Assembly (NCBI GenBank): GCA_036583965.1
Contig: JAZBQD010000014.1
Span: 37,868,990 to 37,932,989 of the forward strand
DNA length: 64,000 bases
Direction of reading: 5' to 3'
Source: Prunella strophiata
Lineage: Eukaryota > Chordata > Aves > Passeriformes > Prunellidae
The notes beneath the pieces are model-generated. The model was given only the letters and a program-made list of their open reading frames with translations, had not been told where the DNA came from and ran no database searches. Below are positions 48,001 to 62,510 of the stretch, one piece after another; positions within the stretch are counted from its first letter, which is position 1, and the number at the start of each line of letters is the position of its first letter. Both the position numbers and the translations under genes were made by a program.

Positions 48001-51000
48001 TAGCCCAAGCTTTAACTTAATTATCCTTTTACAAGAACTGTGGTTTGAGAAAATACAACTTCGTAAACATAATAATCACTAAGAGTAATTGCCTTTGGCA
48101 GTAATGTCCCAAAGCAAGTTTGGATATCCAAGATAAACCATGATTCCTATTCTTTCCCTCTGTACTTTTCAGTTAATACAAAAATTCAAAAGCAAATGCA
48201 AATGGTGCGTCTAACACTGTACAAGCAAACAAAACACAAGTTTCTGCCAGAGCAACATATTATCATCAATAAATAATGAAATCAGTCAACAAGAGTATGT
48301 TACAGAAACTGCAACCCAACAATAAAATCTGCAAAAGTTACATTATTTTCTAGAACAGAAATAGAAAGGAACTGATGGAAGTTTAGATGCAGTTACAGAA
48401 GTAGTGTGAAATAATCATTATGCTACTTACAGTGTACTTTAATCCCAGATACACTCTTCCACTTACTGCAACCCCTTTGCATACACTGGAAGACACCCAA
48501 AAGCACAGAAGCCACTTATCCCTGCCTAAAAATATTGTAGGGATTTTGAAAGTAATTTATGACTAAGAAACATGATAATTAGCTAATGTTAAGACAGTAA
48601 AACACCATAATTCAAATTCTATATGTAACAGGTAAGATTAGGATAAATTAAAGCAAGCACACAAAATTCCGGAAAATCAAGCTTCTTCCTAACTGATTTC
48701 AAGTCCCCTTTCTTTATCAGTTCCCTTACAATTCCCTGTGCTGATTCATTGCCTTACCTTATCTTGCCCAGCTCCTACAACTTCTGTTTTAACCCACCAA
48801 CCTTTAGGCTGCTCACCTGTGCAAAACACTGCAAGTTTTCACAAGTCCAGTTCTACATCTGAATTGGATGTATTCCCTCTAATAGCTGATCATTAAAAGA
48901 AGTGAATTATTACTATGTTTGTAAACATATGTGCTTTGATACCACAGTACAGTTCCAAGTAAATTACTTGACTCTGAACATTTTCAATATTAGTAAACTA
49001 ACATCCCTACACTCCTTCATAAATTCCAACCCATTTATGTTGACTATCTGAATATGCAACTCAATTTCAGTACATTACTCCGTAAACTACAGCAGGAAAA
49101 AAACTGTTCAGTTTAGTTAGAAGTCAATACTGTTTAACAAGGAGGACTTTTAATTTACATTATTTCAGACATCCTATATACACCTGTAATGTCCCAAGGA
49201 TGCATAATGTAGTACAGAAGAGAAAAGCAGTTAGAAAACTTTTAAATAATACATGATAGAACCACAACAAAATTATATTCATACATTGCTTCTGCTGTGC
49301 CATCAAGTAAAAGCCTGTAGTATGATGCAAGGAGGGCTGCTGTCAAATTCTGAAACCTGCTTAGTGCTGCAGGCTGATATAAATTCTCCTACTGGAGCAG
49401 AGACTTTTGCAGGCAGCCCTACTACACCTTCAAACAGGACAATGAGCACGTTAACTTTGCCCTTTCTAACGACCTCACACAGCAGCAGCATGAATCAATT
49501 AACCCAAATGGTGCAATTTTTCTATTATTCAACCTAAATTGCATTAATTCTTGACTGCTGAGGCAATACATTTTGTCTATTATATTCACTGAACTACAAC
49601 CAAACTGGATAGGACAAATTTGTATGGGTATGTTAATGCCATTTTTGTAACTTACTATGTATTGAAGCAAGAGCTGAGTTCTTTAACTTCTAGCAAATCT
49701 AGGCTTCCTTGATGGTCAGCAGATAGCCTAGGGAACAAGAAGGATCACAGGATTCTAAGAATTCAGTCTGCCACTTGTGTGGTACTGTACATGACTCATT
49801 TGAGTTTCCCTAGGGAATCTTCTAAAGAGGACACTTATCAGAAGTCTCATTACATTTTTAAGTGTCTAAAATCTCTGCCAAGTCACTACTATAGACTTAT
49901 GCCATCAATTGTGAAATATGACCTTAGCTGAAGCACATCTAGTAGCTTTTTTAGTTTAAAAAAGTACTAAAATAGATTTATAAATAATGCTTAAAATCTA
50001 TATGAAAAGCTGCAATGCACCACAAAACCCACTAGCACAATTCATTACATTAGGCACAGGACTAATGTGTGCCTGTGAATGCTTCACAGACTTCATACAG
50101 AAGCATTTACAGTTTTCTTGGAAATAAAATCAAGTTCTGGGAAGTAGCAACCACCATCACCAAAAAGCCAGCTGATAAATTCACTGTACTCACTAGCTGC
50201 CAGCCCCCCACAAAAATCCCCACCTCATTCAGGAGACAAACACTGAGCCACTCACGAATCAGCTGCTAAACTGCTGCAGTTTACACCATGGCCTCTTAAA
50301 GCAAACAAACAAAAAAATACCAGAAGGCCAGACTGTAAACTCATTTACAAATAGTTTAATCATGCGTGTGCAAGAGGATTGCAAAACAAACTACAGAAAA
50401 AAGTGCTACCTGCCTCCAGATATGTCACCACCATTTCTGACTTTAAAAAGCCAAAGCTACTGCTATCCAATTCAACTGTTGCCACTTCACCCAAGTGTAC
50501 AGCTGCTGGGCAGAAATGTGCTATTCAAACAAATTAAAAATATAGTTAGAGAAAGGGGGAATGAACTAATCACTGTGCATCTGCACCAGCACAAAACTTT
50601 CAAGCCTTGGAAATAAAGTATTTCTATTAAAATACTTTATTTAAAAAAGCAAAAGTCCCTGGTCCCAAATTATACAAGATTTAGCAAAGAACAAAGGAAA
50701 TCCAGCTTCTGGATTTCTGAGACTTTTACCAAATTTCCATTTAAGAATGGTTTTACTTTCACCACTAACATAAGAGTAATATATTCACAAATACAGTTTT
50801 GAAGCCCAAAAAAAGTTTATTTAAACTCTGTTATTAGGATTAGCCTATCAGCAGCTTGGCAAATAGCTTTTAACATACAAAATTTAACATCAAACATTTT
50901 TGGTTACAATTTTTGGTAACAATTTTAGTTGCATTTTATACTTAACTCCAGCCTTGTATTTCATAGGCAACACTCCCTTATTCTTTCTAGTTTTACCTTG

Positions 51001-54000
51001 TTTTTACCTGTTGCTACGTAGTAACAAAATTTCCTACAACTACCCACTTGGAAACAGTTCATTCACACTGGAAGGTAATCAGTGCTGCGACTCTGCTGAA
51101 ACAGTCTGGTATTGGAATTAATTCACAGAAAGCCTTTGCAATGAATGTCAACCAAGATCTCTCAGAAATCACTGTCAGACTGCAATATTTACTGTTCAAA
51201 GTACTACTAAAAAACCACTTCCAGTGTTCACCACTGCTAGACTTTATTATTCTATCATCAGAAGTATTCTTCTGTGCTACTTCCTTGTTTGAAGTCATGA
51301 TTATAGAAGGTACATTTCCCTGGTACAGCACACTCAAGAAATAACGTTTCATACAGAATAAACCTAAAGTGCAACTACTTTAAAAGCTCACTGATATAGT
51401 ATGATAGGACACTACTGATAAGAATCCAGTGCACCCTCCTTAATGCACTGCTCACTTCAGAAGGCAGCACCAATGAAGTGGTACCACTGCATCCAGTCAT
51501 CAGTGCAAGAGCAGTCTGACATGCCACATAACAACTGATTCTATCTCTACTTATCAGCATAAAGTATCTCCTGGCAGTCAACATTTAATCATTTATTTAG
51601 AGCTTTCCCCAGCGTACACCACTTATCATTAAGTACTTTAAGTCTGTCCTCGAGGCCCCACGTTTCTTCTCTTCAGACATCATCCTACAACTTCAAAAAA
51701 AATCCTTCCTATGGAGAGCTTATACCAGTAATGCTAAACTGATATGGTAGTGGCACAATCAAATCTTCAGAGAGGTAATTTTAATTTGATACTACTGACA
51801 ATGTTAAACTGCTTTTCACTTTGATATGAAACTATTTTAGAACCATATCATTTACTAATTAGTAAGTTACATCCATTTAACAAATAGAATTCTATATTAC
51901 AGCTGACGTAAGAAATACAAACTCTTCAAGAGAAGTAAATTTAAATTTAGCAGACATACAAAAAGTTGTGCTCTATGGGACTAGTGAATAGGGACTTAAC
52001 AGAATAATGAACTCTAAAGCAGAAAGAAATAAATATTTATTAAGCAAATGTACTGACACTTAGGGACTAAAATCATTCTAAAAGAAAACACGTTTGTGAA
52101 GGTCAGATGATCAACATAACACCTGTAGGCAGAGAAAATCCAAGACAAATAACTTGAACTTTAGATTTTGAAGAGCACTTAATTGCACTTTACTAGTAGA
52201 AATATTTCAAGACTCTAAGTGGCCATAAGTATCTAAAAATAAGAGTCATAATGTACACTTAAACCCAAAGAGTCCTACAGAAACTAGAAGCTTATCTAAG
52301 TTTCTGGTATATGTTGTACCTCTGAGACAAAACACACATGGCTCTAGAACTAAAGAGCCACAGGACAAGCTGGAAATGCTCTCCAAACCTCTGTTATCAG
52401 AAAAAGTTCTGGAACTTAGGGAGGGAGAATATAAGTACTGCACAAGAAAGGTACACCTCTCTACTGAAAAAGGAGGAGGGAAGAAAATACAAAAAAATAA
52501 AATAGCTTGTCCGAGGTCTATGTAGGACCTTCTCTTTTTCATTTCTTCTATACATTCTTTTCTAGTCCAGCAATTTTTAGGAATGGAGTAGCAGGACTGA
52601 CCAATTGGCATGTATTACTCAGAATTTCTCTTACTATAGGGACAACAATATTGTTAATATAATACTAAATAAATACCACAAAGTTCAAACTTAGGAGAAC
52701 AATTTATTGGACTGGATTTAATATTAAGCTTGTTTGCTCTTTTTAAGACCTGAAAAGTCTTAAATAAATACCTTTTAACAACAAAAATTAACATAATGGC
52801 ATCCTTCCTAGCAAAACTGCAAGCACAGAGGAAGCTCTTTCAGGAACTGAATACCATCACCTAAAACCTGTACAGCAAATGAAGAAAGAGATAGCTATCA
52901 GAGAGATAAGAAGGCAAGCATTCACACTCATACTGAGATCTGAATATTTGCCAATTAAATGTTTTTTGTAGCCTAAAGTAGTGGACAATAATTTAAGAAT
53001 TTAAGACTTGTTCAGTCTGGCCGCACAAATACTGTATAGTCTGACAGGAAACATCCAGCTCACAACAACCTGAGAGAATTAACACTATCACTGCCCTAGT
53101 CCTTCTACATTTATGGCAATACAAATTAATGAGCAACACATACACTACATTCTCAGTTTCAAGCTATGAAAGTCTACTCAGCAGAAGAGAAGAAAACATA
53201 AAGCAGCTGCCATGACACAGAAGAGATTGGCAACAATTTACTATCCTAAAACATTTCTAAGACACATACAGCAAACTATACATTAAAATTTATTCTTTTA
53301 TCTATTATAACTAGTTTACTTTATCATGATATTACCAGCCAAAAAGCCTCAAATTACAAGCAGCCACAGCAGTTTACCTTTCTCCAAAATAAACCCCCAA
53401 AAAAATCACAAACAAAATGCAAAACACAAGCCACAGAAATCTTGGGACCAAAGCTTCATGAAACATGAAAAAAATATTTAAGAGTGACTTGGCTTTCTTT
53501 AGAAACACCAAAAAATATTACCTCTGTTAATATTAGCATTAGTTCTACAATAAGTCAAGTATATGACATAGCACTTAATACTACTTTGATTGCCAGTTTA
53601 ATTCAATTCTTATATTATTTCATTAAAAGCTGCAGATTACATCTGCCTCACCAAAGAAACCTGTGAAGTGAAGAAAACAATATTTACTAACTGAAATCAC
53701 ATATGATACTAAATGTCCACAAAATATGACACTGTATTTATTCACACAACAGATTTTAAAGCATGCCACTGGTGAACTTTACTCCAAAGTAAAATCACTA
53801 GACAAATAAATCAGATTTAAAACACATACAGCAATATGTATTTCCCAAGTACCTATAAGAAAAGATCTACAGGTAACATGTATCCCTGCCCCCTTACATA
53901 GTTTAAAATGTTATTTGTTTGTATAAGCAAAGAGACAACAGGAAACTCTAATACCCAAGAAGAAAGGCCAGAGGTGCAGTCATTTTCTCTTGTAATAGTA

Positions 54001-57000
54001 TGAACACATATAACATCTCAGAAGTTTTGTAAATCAAAGTATATGACACGAAACATGTGTAAAGACATGGAGGAGGGGGAAGGAAAAAAGATTCAAGTGC
54101 CAAAAGTAGCAAGGAAAAAGACTATGATGCAGAAATATGAGACATGGGTCTTTGAATTCAAAGACAATAAGTGAGCTTTAGTTAGATGAGGAAAGTAACA
54201 GGCAGACCACTGAAAAATCATAGCAGCTGTATTTTGAACAGATTGCAGAGATAGGAATATCAGCAGAGGGAGAAGGTACTTGAAGTACTCCAGATGGCAG
54301 ATACAGAAACTTCATTTGCAAAGACAGAAAAAGAAAATGTGGTCTTGAAAATGTTATTTGGACAAGGAAGGAGTAAATTAATAAAACATGACTGTGGACT
54401 CAAGGAGAAGAAGAAAAAGAAAGGGCTATTCCCAAACAAGTGCCCTCCCTGGGTGAGGGAGGATTATTACACTGTCAGCAGCATTGCAAATGGCAGGAGT
54501 TAAGGCAAAGGAGTTAAGTTTGAGAGAGAAGATAAAGAGCTCTGAAACATTCAAAATATTTATGATGATTAAAAACACTTACAGGAAATGCGTGAATGAA
54601 GACACATAAGGAATAAAGAGCCACGAAACCCTACAAAGTTTACAGCAACCTAAATATAGGAGATGCAGAGATTTCTATGAACATTGCACACTTTGGGATT
54701 AGTGGGAAGAGGGTACAGAAATGGGAAGATGCTTGCAGTAAGCGGCACCGCAAAGGCAAGAAAGGGTCAAGGCTGTGACAGCCAGGCAAGTTTCCCTACA
54801 TCATATGTCCTCTCATTGCCATAAAGCAGCTTAGTTATGTGTTTTATAAAAAGCCCAACTACATTTTGAAAATTTATACAATTTTTCATTTTAGTATTGT
54901 ACTACCTGACATATGCACAACAGCAACTACCTTCAATTACAATTTTTGTGGTGATTTACAAGCAAGACTGTATTTTATTTAAACTAAAATTTGTGTTCTA
55001 ACTGCATGCTTAAATCAGCGTGGAGTTACCAAAAATACAGACAGCTACAAAGCAGTCTAATACCCTCTACTTGCAATGGTTGCCTGAAAAGGCTAAACTT
55101 GTTGAGTGACATCAAGGGGGGGAAAAAAGGTCCCCTTATGTTTCAGTAAGAGTTTCTTAAAAAAAAACAACAACAATTGTGTTTTAAAGGAGTAATTTTA
55201 AGAGATTAAAAAAAAAGAACAAGCCCTACAACAAATGCTAAGATGTCAGAAGAACCTTAACATACTTCCCTGAAGAAGTAGCCCTCCCTGTGTTTGCTTG
55301 GTATCTTAATTTGTCTTGGGTTTCAAAGCCCTAGGCTTGCCAAGAGCTATTCCTTTCAAAACCTCAGGAATTCCATTACTAGTTTTCAGCTAAATTAAAG
55401 GAAAATAGAAGCATTCAATGCATGGCAAAAGTATGCACAAAGTGTTTGCTGATACTCATAAATAGACTGAAAAATTTAGCCATGTCTGGAGGATAACTGC
55501 TGCATAGTCAACTCAGTTTTGCTCTGCCATGCTGCTAAGCAAAAAGCTACTGCTGTCAGTTCAGATAAGCTCAGCATAAGATTGATACGTTGCTACCAAG
55601 ATTGAACACAGCACTAGACCATTCATTTCTTGCTTCAAGTTTATATTTAAACTAAAGTTTGCATTTCTGCAGGAGCAAAAGAGGAAATAGTGAGAGTTCT
55701 TTCTTTAAAGCAACTGCTTCAACATCTCCATTAGGGAAAAAATGTCTCACTGTCCTAAAGCATGGCAAAACCATGCAACTCTGCACTCTGTCAAACATCT
55801 TGCAACAATGAAATAGACATTTCATCTCAGAAATTCATCTAGTATTGTGCTGATGAATATATTTCCAATGTCCACACAACTGGGTCTCTTACAAATCATG
55901 ACATTTTATGATTCTCAGCAAGCAGTATTACTACAATCATATTTGCCCAATAAATAATGGTAAGAATGAAATGTCCCCACCTGCATATTGTTCCTGGTGT
56001 CATACTATCACACAAGAAGGTAATATCTTAAATGTGCAAAGCATTTAAGAAAATCTTTGTGAAAGACAAGTGCTTCATCTGTGTCAATGTGTGCAATGCC
56101 AGCAGGTAAGAAGTACTGTGCAGTTCAACTCCTTTGGCAGCAGTGGCAGAAGAACAGTGCAAATATCAACACACTATTTTAAACTGCAGCTCTCATGAGA
56201 GATCAAAGATTTGTATCTTGCACTAAAAACACAGGAATCTGGGTATATGGGATACAGAGTTTATTTTACCCTTCGAAAGGCAGGAAATTAAAGCAACTTT
56301 TCACCACTGAGTCAGCAGCACCCAGTACCAATCAGGGGTTTACAGTAACCATCACCACTGAGTGAATGACAGCAGCAGCACCTCAACCATGCCAGGACCA
56401 AAATCACTATGAAGAAAAGCCAAGGAAAAGAGTCAGTTCTTCAGACTGACAACATGGGGCTCTAGTCTATCCTGACTAAGGCATACATGCAGGAAAACTG
56501 TCACTACCTCAGATATGCCAACTGCCCATAGTATTTTACATTTGCTACAAGCACAGACAATTAATACAGTATTTGTGAACTAGATTTTTCTCAACAGAAA
56601 AGTAACAAACACATGTACAAGAAAAAGCTAAATAGCAAGATATACTTGAGCATCTTTTCCATAAGATACTTATTTACCTTTATATTTATTTATCATAAAT
56701 TAAGGGAAGAAAAAGGATAAGCTTAAAACCTACATTTGGGGTATTTTTTTAAATCCTGGTCCAAAAATGTACCAACACAGAAGTGTTTCTATCTACAACC
56801 AAAACATAACCTAAATATCTATTAAAAAAAAAACAAAAACAAACAAAAAACTGCCCAAACAATAACAAAATAAAAATAAACAAAAATATCCCCAGTTCTG
56901 TGAGAAGAAACAGCAGGTCTAGTAACTGGCTGATTCGAGAAGCTGAAGTAAATAAAGGCCATCCAGCATGGTCAGGTATGATTGCAATGCCATGCAACAC

Positions 57001-60000
57001 AATGATTTTACATTTGCAGTATCTGAGAGGAACACACTGCCTAACACAGATACTAGTATTACTTTGTTGACTGAAATTCAAGCAGAAAGTTCAGGGATTA
57101 CCCTGGCCTGCCTGAGAAGTCAGTGACAGATTGCACATCACTCCTGTGACAAGGAGCTTCTCACTACCCCACATATGGACATAAAAGCATTTTAGAAAAA
57201 GAACAAAATAAAACATGAAATTAAAATACTCTAAGACATGAGAAGGAAACAGTCAGTAATCACAATGCCATTTCTACTAATTAGAAAAGAATGCATATAG
57301 TCAGTCCCAAGCATGCAATAATCATGAATTTTTATTGTATAAACATCAGAAATAAGTTATTAGTTCTTTTTATTTAAACCAAGAGGTAATTATTTCTGTT
57401 GTCATTTGAAGCTTGAGGGGAAAACTGAAATTGTGGAGAATCCCATGGTTGCAGGAAGAGGGAACTCAATAAAGAGTGAACTAAATTTGCCATCATGATT
57501 GTTGCTACCCTGCCAGATGCAGTGGGGATGTAGCTTTGAAAAGTACCCTATAGCTGGAGAATACATGACATACATACTCAGACATTTGTATGCACACATA
57601 CTCGTGTGAGAAAGCACCACGCACCTGTTTATCACCAGTTCAAGTTTAAAAAGAATTGTCACATCTAGCACTGATTACACAGAAGGGCCAACAACAAAAG
57701 ATGATGTTTAAGAACCAAGAACTGAAAGTCTATTACAACTGCTGTTCTACAACTCATACACAAGCAAAATACCATCTACAGTATGCCCTACATGAAATTA
57801 CACATCTCTAGACAGCAGTTCTCAGCCAACAGTTCCTCAAATAGTCTTGATAAAACAACAGTAGCAGACAAATATAAAACCCATTACATTTTTATAGAAA
57901 ATGTTACTTAAGAGCTGCAGATAGGTCATCTCTTCCAGCAATAGCTACTGCCCAGTTACTCATCACCACTGAGCAAAGAGAGACTACCACCCATACAACA
58001 GAGTGAATCATGTAAGAGCACACTTATCCACTTTGGGAAAAATTAATCAAGGTAACTGACCAGTGAAGGCTGAGCTAATACTGTCCATTTAATGGCTGAT
58101 TATGCCTAAAACATGTAACACTGCATATGGCTTCTCTGGTGGAAGGGATTATTACACATGGTAATCCATGGCAGAGGAGGAGAGACAAATGGATGGGGGA
58201 CACTCTATCTACAATTTTCACAGATATTAGGGGAGAAAAAAAAAATAAAAATCAATGCCTATCCATATCCTGAAACATTAACAACAACCTCTATGATAGG
58301 CTGAATAAGTCAGATTTTGAAAACCACTAACCATTACAGTTACTTAGGAAGAGAAGTCACAGACTACCTCCCCAGAAACTGTGTGAAGTTAGAATGTGTA
58401 TCTTACATCAGCCTCACAATTTCCATAGATTTTTTCTGTCTCTTGAACTACTTGTTACTGCAAAACACACTGCCATTTTCTTGGTGGACACTCTGATCAC
58501 TGACTTTCCTTATTTAAGTCTTTTAAATTTAAAAATTCAATATACATGCCAAATAAATTAATTTGTGCAGTAATTTGATGAACACCAGTTATAAGAAACA
58601 ATAGGTAACAAATAATTTTTTTTAATTAGTTACTATACCAAAGGCCAGATTCCTTCAAAGCACAGGATGAAACCAGACACACACTACCCTGGTTTTAGGG
58701 GTCTTAGATGTAAATATTCCCATGAACCACAACCAAATGATGTCTTCAAACCCTTAATGCTGTACATCTTAACTTCACAGAATTAGACCAGTATCAAATA
58801 CACTTTAAACTGGCATCATGTGTCACTGTCACCAAAAGAAACAGAACACACCCTGCTCCCCTTACTGCTTGCTTCCATCCCCATCCCTGCGCCAGCACAA
58901 ATGTTTGTGCAGCAAACTGATCCAGCTCAAAGCGAACCCTTCCCTGCCTGCCCCTCCCCCAGGTTAGTTCAATCCTCAGCCCAGCTCACCACACAACCAT
59001 ACAAGTATTTCCTGCACAAAGGAGGAAGCAGCAGAGCAGGGTGGAAGCAAACAGGACCATGTTTTTCAATGGTGGAGCTGGTCTGTGCCAGGTGTATGCC
59101 AGTGCAAAGCAGCAGTAGGTGGAGCCCTGCAACACCAGCCTCACAGCTCCAGGCCTGTGCTGTGCCACTCCTGCCCTCCCTCTCTGGGATCCCACCCCTC
59201 TGCTCACACAGCCACTGACAGCTGGGCAACTGCCCTGTGAGTCGGCTCAGGGTGCCAAGTCAACTGAAAAATAATTCTACCAAGAAAAAAAAAAATAAAT
59301 GCTGCTAATTTTCGTGAACCAGTTCCCAGTGCAATCCTTACCAGCACAAGGAAGCAAGAGAAGGAAGGATGCTGGGAAGGTAGGAGGTCCAATTTTTATC
59401 AGCTTGGGATGCTGTGGAAACACTCAGACACCACCACATTTTAAATTTCAACTTGTCTGCACAGCTGAATGTGACTACTTTAATCAATTTTTTCCTAAGA
59501 TTAAACCTTATTCCAAACTTTGCAGGAGCCTAAGCAGCCACTTGGGCACAAGAAGCAAGAAGTGAGGCCATTAACCACTTTTACCCTTCATATTCAACAA
59601 AACAATGAGGGAGTGTTGGTTTCTCTAACTTAATGATAGTTTTACCAGATAATTGTTTTAAATATCACTGATTAGGTGACATCAGATATTTGCATAAGAA
59701 CATACATGGAATAAAACCATTGCAGTCATGTTAAGTATCATCTTAACCATAGTTTAGTACTTACAAAGAATTTAAATAGTTCTGGTGATTAAAGCCGTCT
59801 AACAAACCTCTCTACTCAGGAGCGAATTTCATCCATTATTTAAAAAGTTGTTTTGCTTAAACTACAAGTACGGATGATCACAGAAATTAACAAAATCAAT
59901 TTCAATGAGGTCATAATCAGACACCTAATAAACATGGATGTAGTTACTTTCAAGCTAACTTTTCAACAACAAAGTATCATAAGCAGGAGTACAGACTGTT

Positions 60001-62135
60001 AGCAACGATCTTTTCAACTTATAAACAATGGGATTTATAACTGAATTGTTAAATTTAGCAGAGAACTATCTCCATGTAAAGTAATTGTGTGTTTATGTTC
60101 ATCCAGTTAACAAAGAAAAGAAATATAATCACATCAAAAGATAAGACCTAGCAACATTAGAGTTCAAGAACTCAAGTGCAGAATCAGATGCTTTTTCCTG
60201 AAAACCAGTCTTCCCAAGTGCCATATATTATATTTTTCCAGTTAATGAAACTGTCTTGCAAAGCTAGATTCTTCCACAGACTACTACTTGCCTACAGCAG
60301 CATTTTATAAGACAACTGATCTTCTCTTTAACAGAAATTTCTTGTTTGATGAAAAAGTGTTCCAAAGTACTCTACCTATAAAAATTTTAGAGAAGTAAGA
60401 ACAGTTCATCTTCACTACAATTCACCACCAATACTTGAGAAAGACACTGAGCTGGAAAGTGAGCAAAACCCTGAAAAGCTGTTTAACCATATATTCAGTA
60501 CAACTGCTGGCACACTGTTTCAACAAGCATTTTCAAAGCATTCTTAACATGGAAGTAAATAAATTCAGGGACTCTCTGTCAAGGAATAAGGTTCTTAATT
60601 TTGTTCCCTTTAGCGTGGAGTTAGCAGTACTTGGACCTGAACTGGTGGTTTATACGGATACAGGTTTCCTTTCAAACAGGCACAGACAGGTGTGCTGTTC
60701 AAATGCACTTGCTAACCAAGGAAAACAGACAATGAATGTCTCTGGCAGCTCTGCTGCTTTCAACAAAAAACCAGAATGCTTATTGGATCTGAACCCATGT
60801 ATCTTAATACCAAGCCACTTTTAACAGAGCAATAAATGTTTAAAAATTAGTTTTTCACCTTACTAAATACAAATACACTGTAGAATTAGCTGAACAGACT
60901 AAATGACAGGTTCATAATATAGAATTACTGCTAATGTAAACACCATTAAAGATTTACTCAGAGAACTCTTTTTGCTCATTACACTAAACATCACTTTGTC
61001 ACTAGGCCTTAAAGTTTAAAAAAATCCAGGAATATTTAAAAGTCACAAATAAAATGCTTGTTAAAAATATTAGTATCAAACCACAGCTAGCAATTTTTTC
61101 AAAAAACTTACTAAAATCTGTCTTGATTTCTATGCTATTTCTTCATTGCAGTAATAGTATTACTTTCAACTCACAGTCCAACAACATCCCTAGTGATTTC
61201 TAATTATGATTTTCGCATCTTATGCAATGACTTTGAACAAGATGCAGCGACCAGGAAGATGAAAAAACATGGATTTTTCTTCCAAAATTTCAAGTTCAGA
61301 GGAGCACTCAAGCCAAACCAGTGCCGAGACACCTTTTGACGTCTGTGAGTCTTCAAATCTATCCTTGCCACATTTACGTGTAGCGATATGTCACAAGAAG
61401 GGCAGTTTGAAATGACGAGGGAGTGAGCTCGCTGTCGCTTTCATTCACATGCACAGCACCCCTTCCAAGAGCCCCTTCCCCTGGCAGGCTCTGCCTGCGG
61501 CTCCCAACCCACAGCCCCACGGAGCTCGCAGGCAGTCCCGGGGCTCGCACCTCGAACGCCCCCGGGTTTGCTCGCAGATGTGGAACAGCAAACGCACTTA
61601 TCTCGGCAAGCATGGGACGGACACAGCTGACCTAGAGGAAGGTGCGAGGGCTTGACAAGTGACACGAGATGCGACACGACCATCACACACGCTGAACAAC
61701 GAGGAGGCGGTCAGGCAGCCGGGACCGCTCCCCGCGCCAGACCTGCCTCCAACACAGCCACAGCAGGGACAAATTTATCGCCCAGTCTTTTGTTTCTAAA
61801 CTCGCACTCCGCTCGTCCACCGCCGCTCCCGCCCCAGCCCCAGAGTAAGGCAGCGATCCCCCTCCGTGCCCGGCCTTCCCCGCCCAGAAACAGCCCCGGC
61901 CCGGAGCCCCCCGCGCCCGTGGGGGCCCGGCCGCCACCGAGCTCCCGCGCCGGGACCCACGGGCAAGGAGAAGCGGGTCCCGCCGCGGGGCACGTCCCAG
62001 CCCGGCTCCCGCGGCAGGAGGCCGGACAAGGGGCTGCTCCGGGACCCGGGGGCTCCGCTGGGAGGGGGCGGCAGCGGAGCCGGCCAGGCACCCCGCGGGA
62101 AGGAGCCGGGGGAGGGGGCGAGGAGCAGCACCCAC
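45076..62135 (-). other. Long FRS2 5' intron (distal part)
   Basis: About 17 kb, AT-rich, without a recognisable gene. Notable pieces: a 37-bp tandem duplication at 45264-45316, a purine-rich stretch at 54050-54560, and a GC-richer block at 58830-59240 that is not a CpG island. Single plus-strand donors (for example CAG/GTAAGA at 56104) have no partner sites. Further 5' UTR exons may exist unseen. Confidence 0.55.
45264..45316. repeat. Local tandem duplication
   Basis: GTATTTTCCAAGTCAT occurs at 45264 and again at 45301, each followed by a CCTTA-containing segment, giving a period of 37 bp and about 1.7 copies with one or two mismatches. Confidence 0.8.
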
Positions 62136-62290
62136 CTGGGCCATGAGCCCCGCGCTGGCCGCCGGGCCGGGCCGCCTGTGACGGGCGAGACGGCGGCCCC
62201 GCGTCGGGCCGGGGCACGGCTGCGCCTCCGACCGCGGCAGCGACAGGGCCGCGCTCTGGGCCGGACCCTGCCCGGCTCCGCTTCCGGAGC
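62136..62290 (-). other. FRS2: Candidate FRS2 exon 1 (5' UTR)
   Basis: The donor GGCCCAG/GTGGGTGC at 62135-62136 is the best fit in the island. The right edge is a guess from the ETS sites. An ATG (62142-62144) near the end opens a tiny frame that would stop soon after splicing to the exon at 30010-30115. A GAG/GTGCGA donor near 61553 is an alternative. Confidence 0.4.
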
Positions 62291-62344
62291 GCGGCGCGAT
62301 CGCCTTCCGGGGCAGCGCCGGGAGCCGCGGGGCGGGGATCCGGC

Positions 62345-62432
62345 GCTGCTGGCACCGGCACCGCTGGCACCGGTACTGCCGGCACCGCTGGCACTGCTGG
62401 CACCGCCGGCTCTGCTGGCACTGCCGGCACCG
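62345..62432. repeat. GC-rich 9-bp minisatellite in the FRS2 CpG island
   Basis: About nine degenerate units of the type GCTGGCACC / GCCGGCACC in tandem. Because the period is a multiple of three, the minus strand reads as an Ala-Val-Pro repeat open frame starting at an ATG (62428-62430). It lies just upstream of the presumed transcription start. Confidence 0.85.
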
Positions 62433-62510
62433 CCCGGGCGGCGGGGCGGCCGCGGGGCTGCGCCCGGAGCGGCGCGGGGGCCGGCGCGCAGGGAGGCGGC
62501 CGCGAAGCGT

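Larger units (their letters stand above)
61420..62510. promoter_or_regulatory. FRS2: CpG island, probable FRS2 promoter
   Basis: About 1.1 kb of GC-rich, CpG-dense sequence in an AT-rich setting. It contains two ETS-type CTTCCGG sites (62281-62287 and 62304-62310), a GC box GGGGCGGGG (62329-62337) and a minisatellite. No TATA box is seen. In gene sense these sites stand 140-200 bp upstream of a CAG/GTGGGT donor at 62135, so transcription probably starts around 62200-62300. No gene is visible pointing the other way, so bidirectional use is unproven. Confidence 0.75.

Noticed and set aside
48755..48830. Two strong minus-strand donors (AAG/GTAAGG and CAG/GTGAGC)
   Set aside because: The only nearby AGs follow A-rich sequence without a pyrimidine tract, so no exon can be supported.
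60435..60824. 129-codon plus-strand frame in the distal FRS2 intron
   Set aside because: Longest frame in an AT-rich intron, but no motif, no flanking splice or promoter signals and no recognisable homologue.
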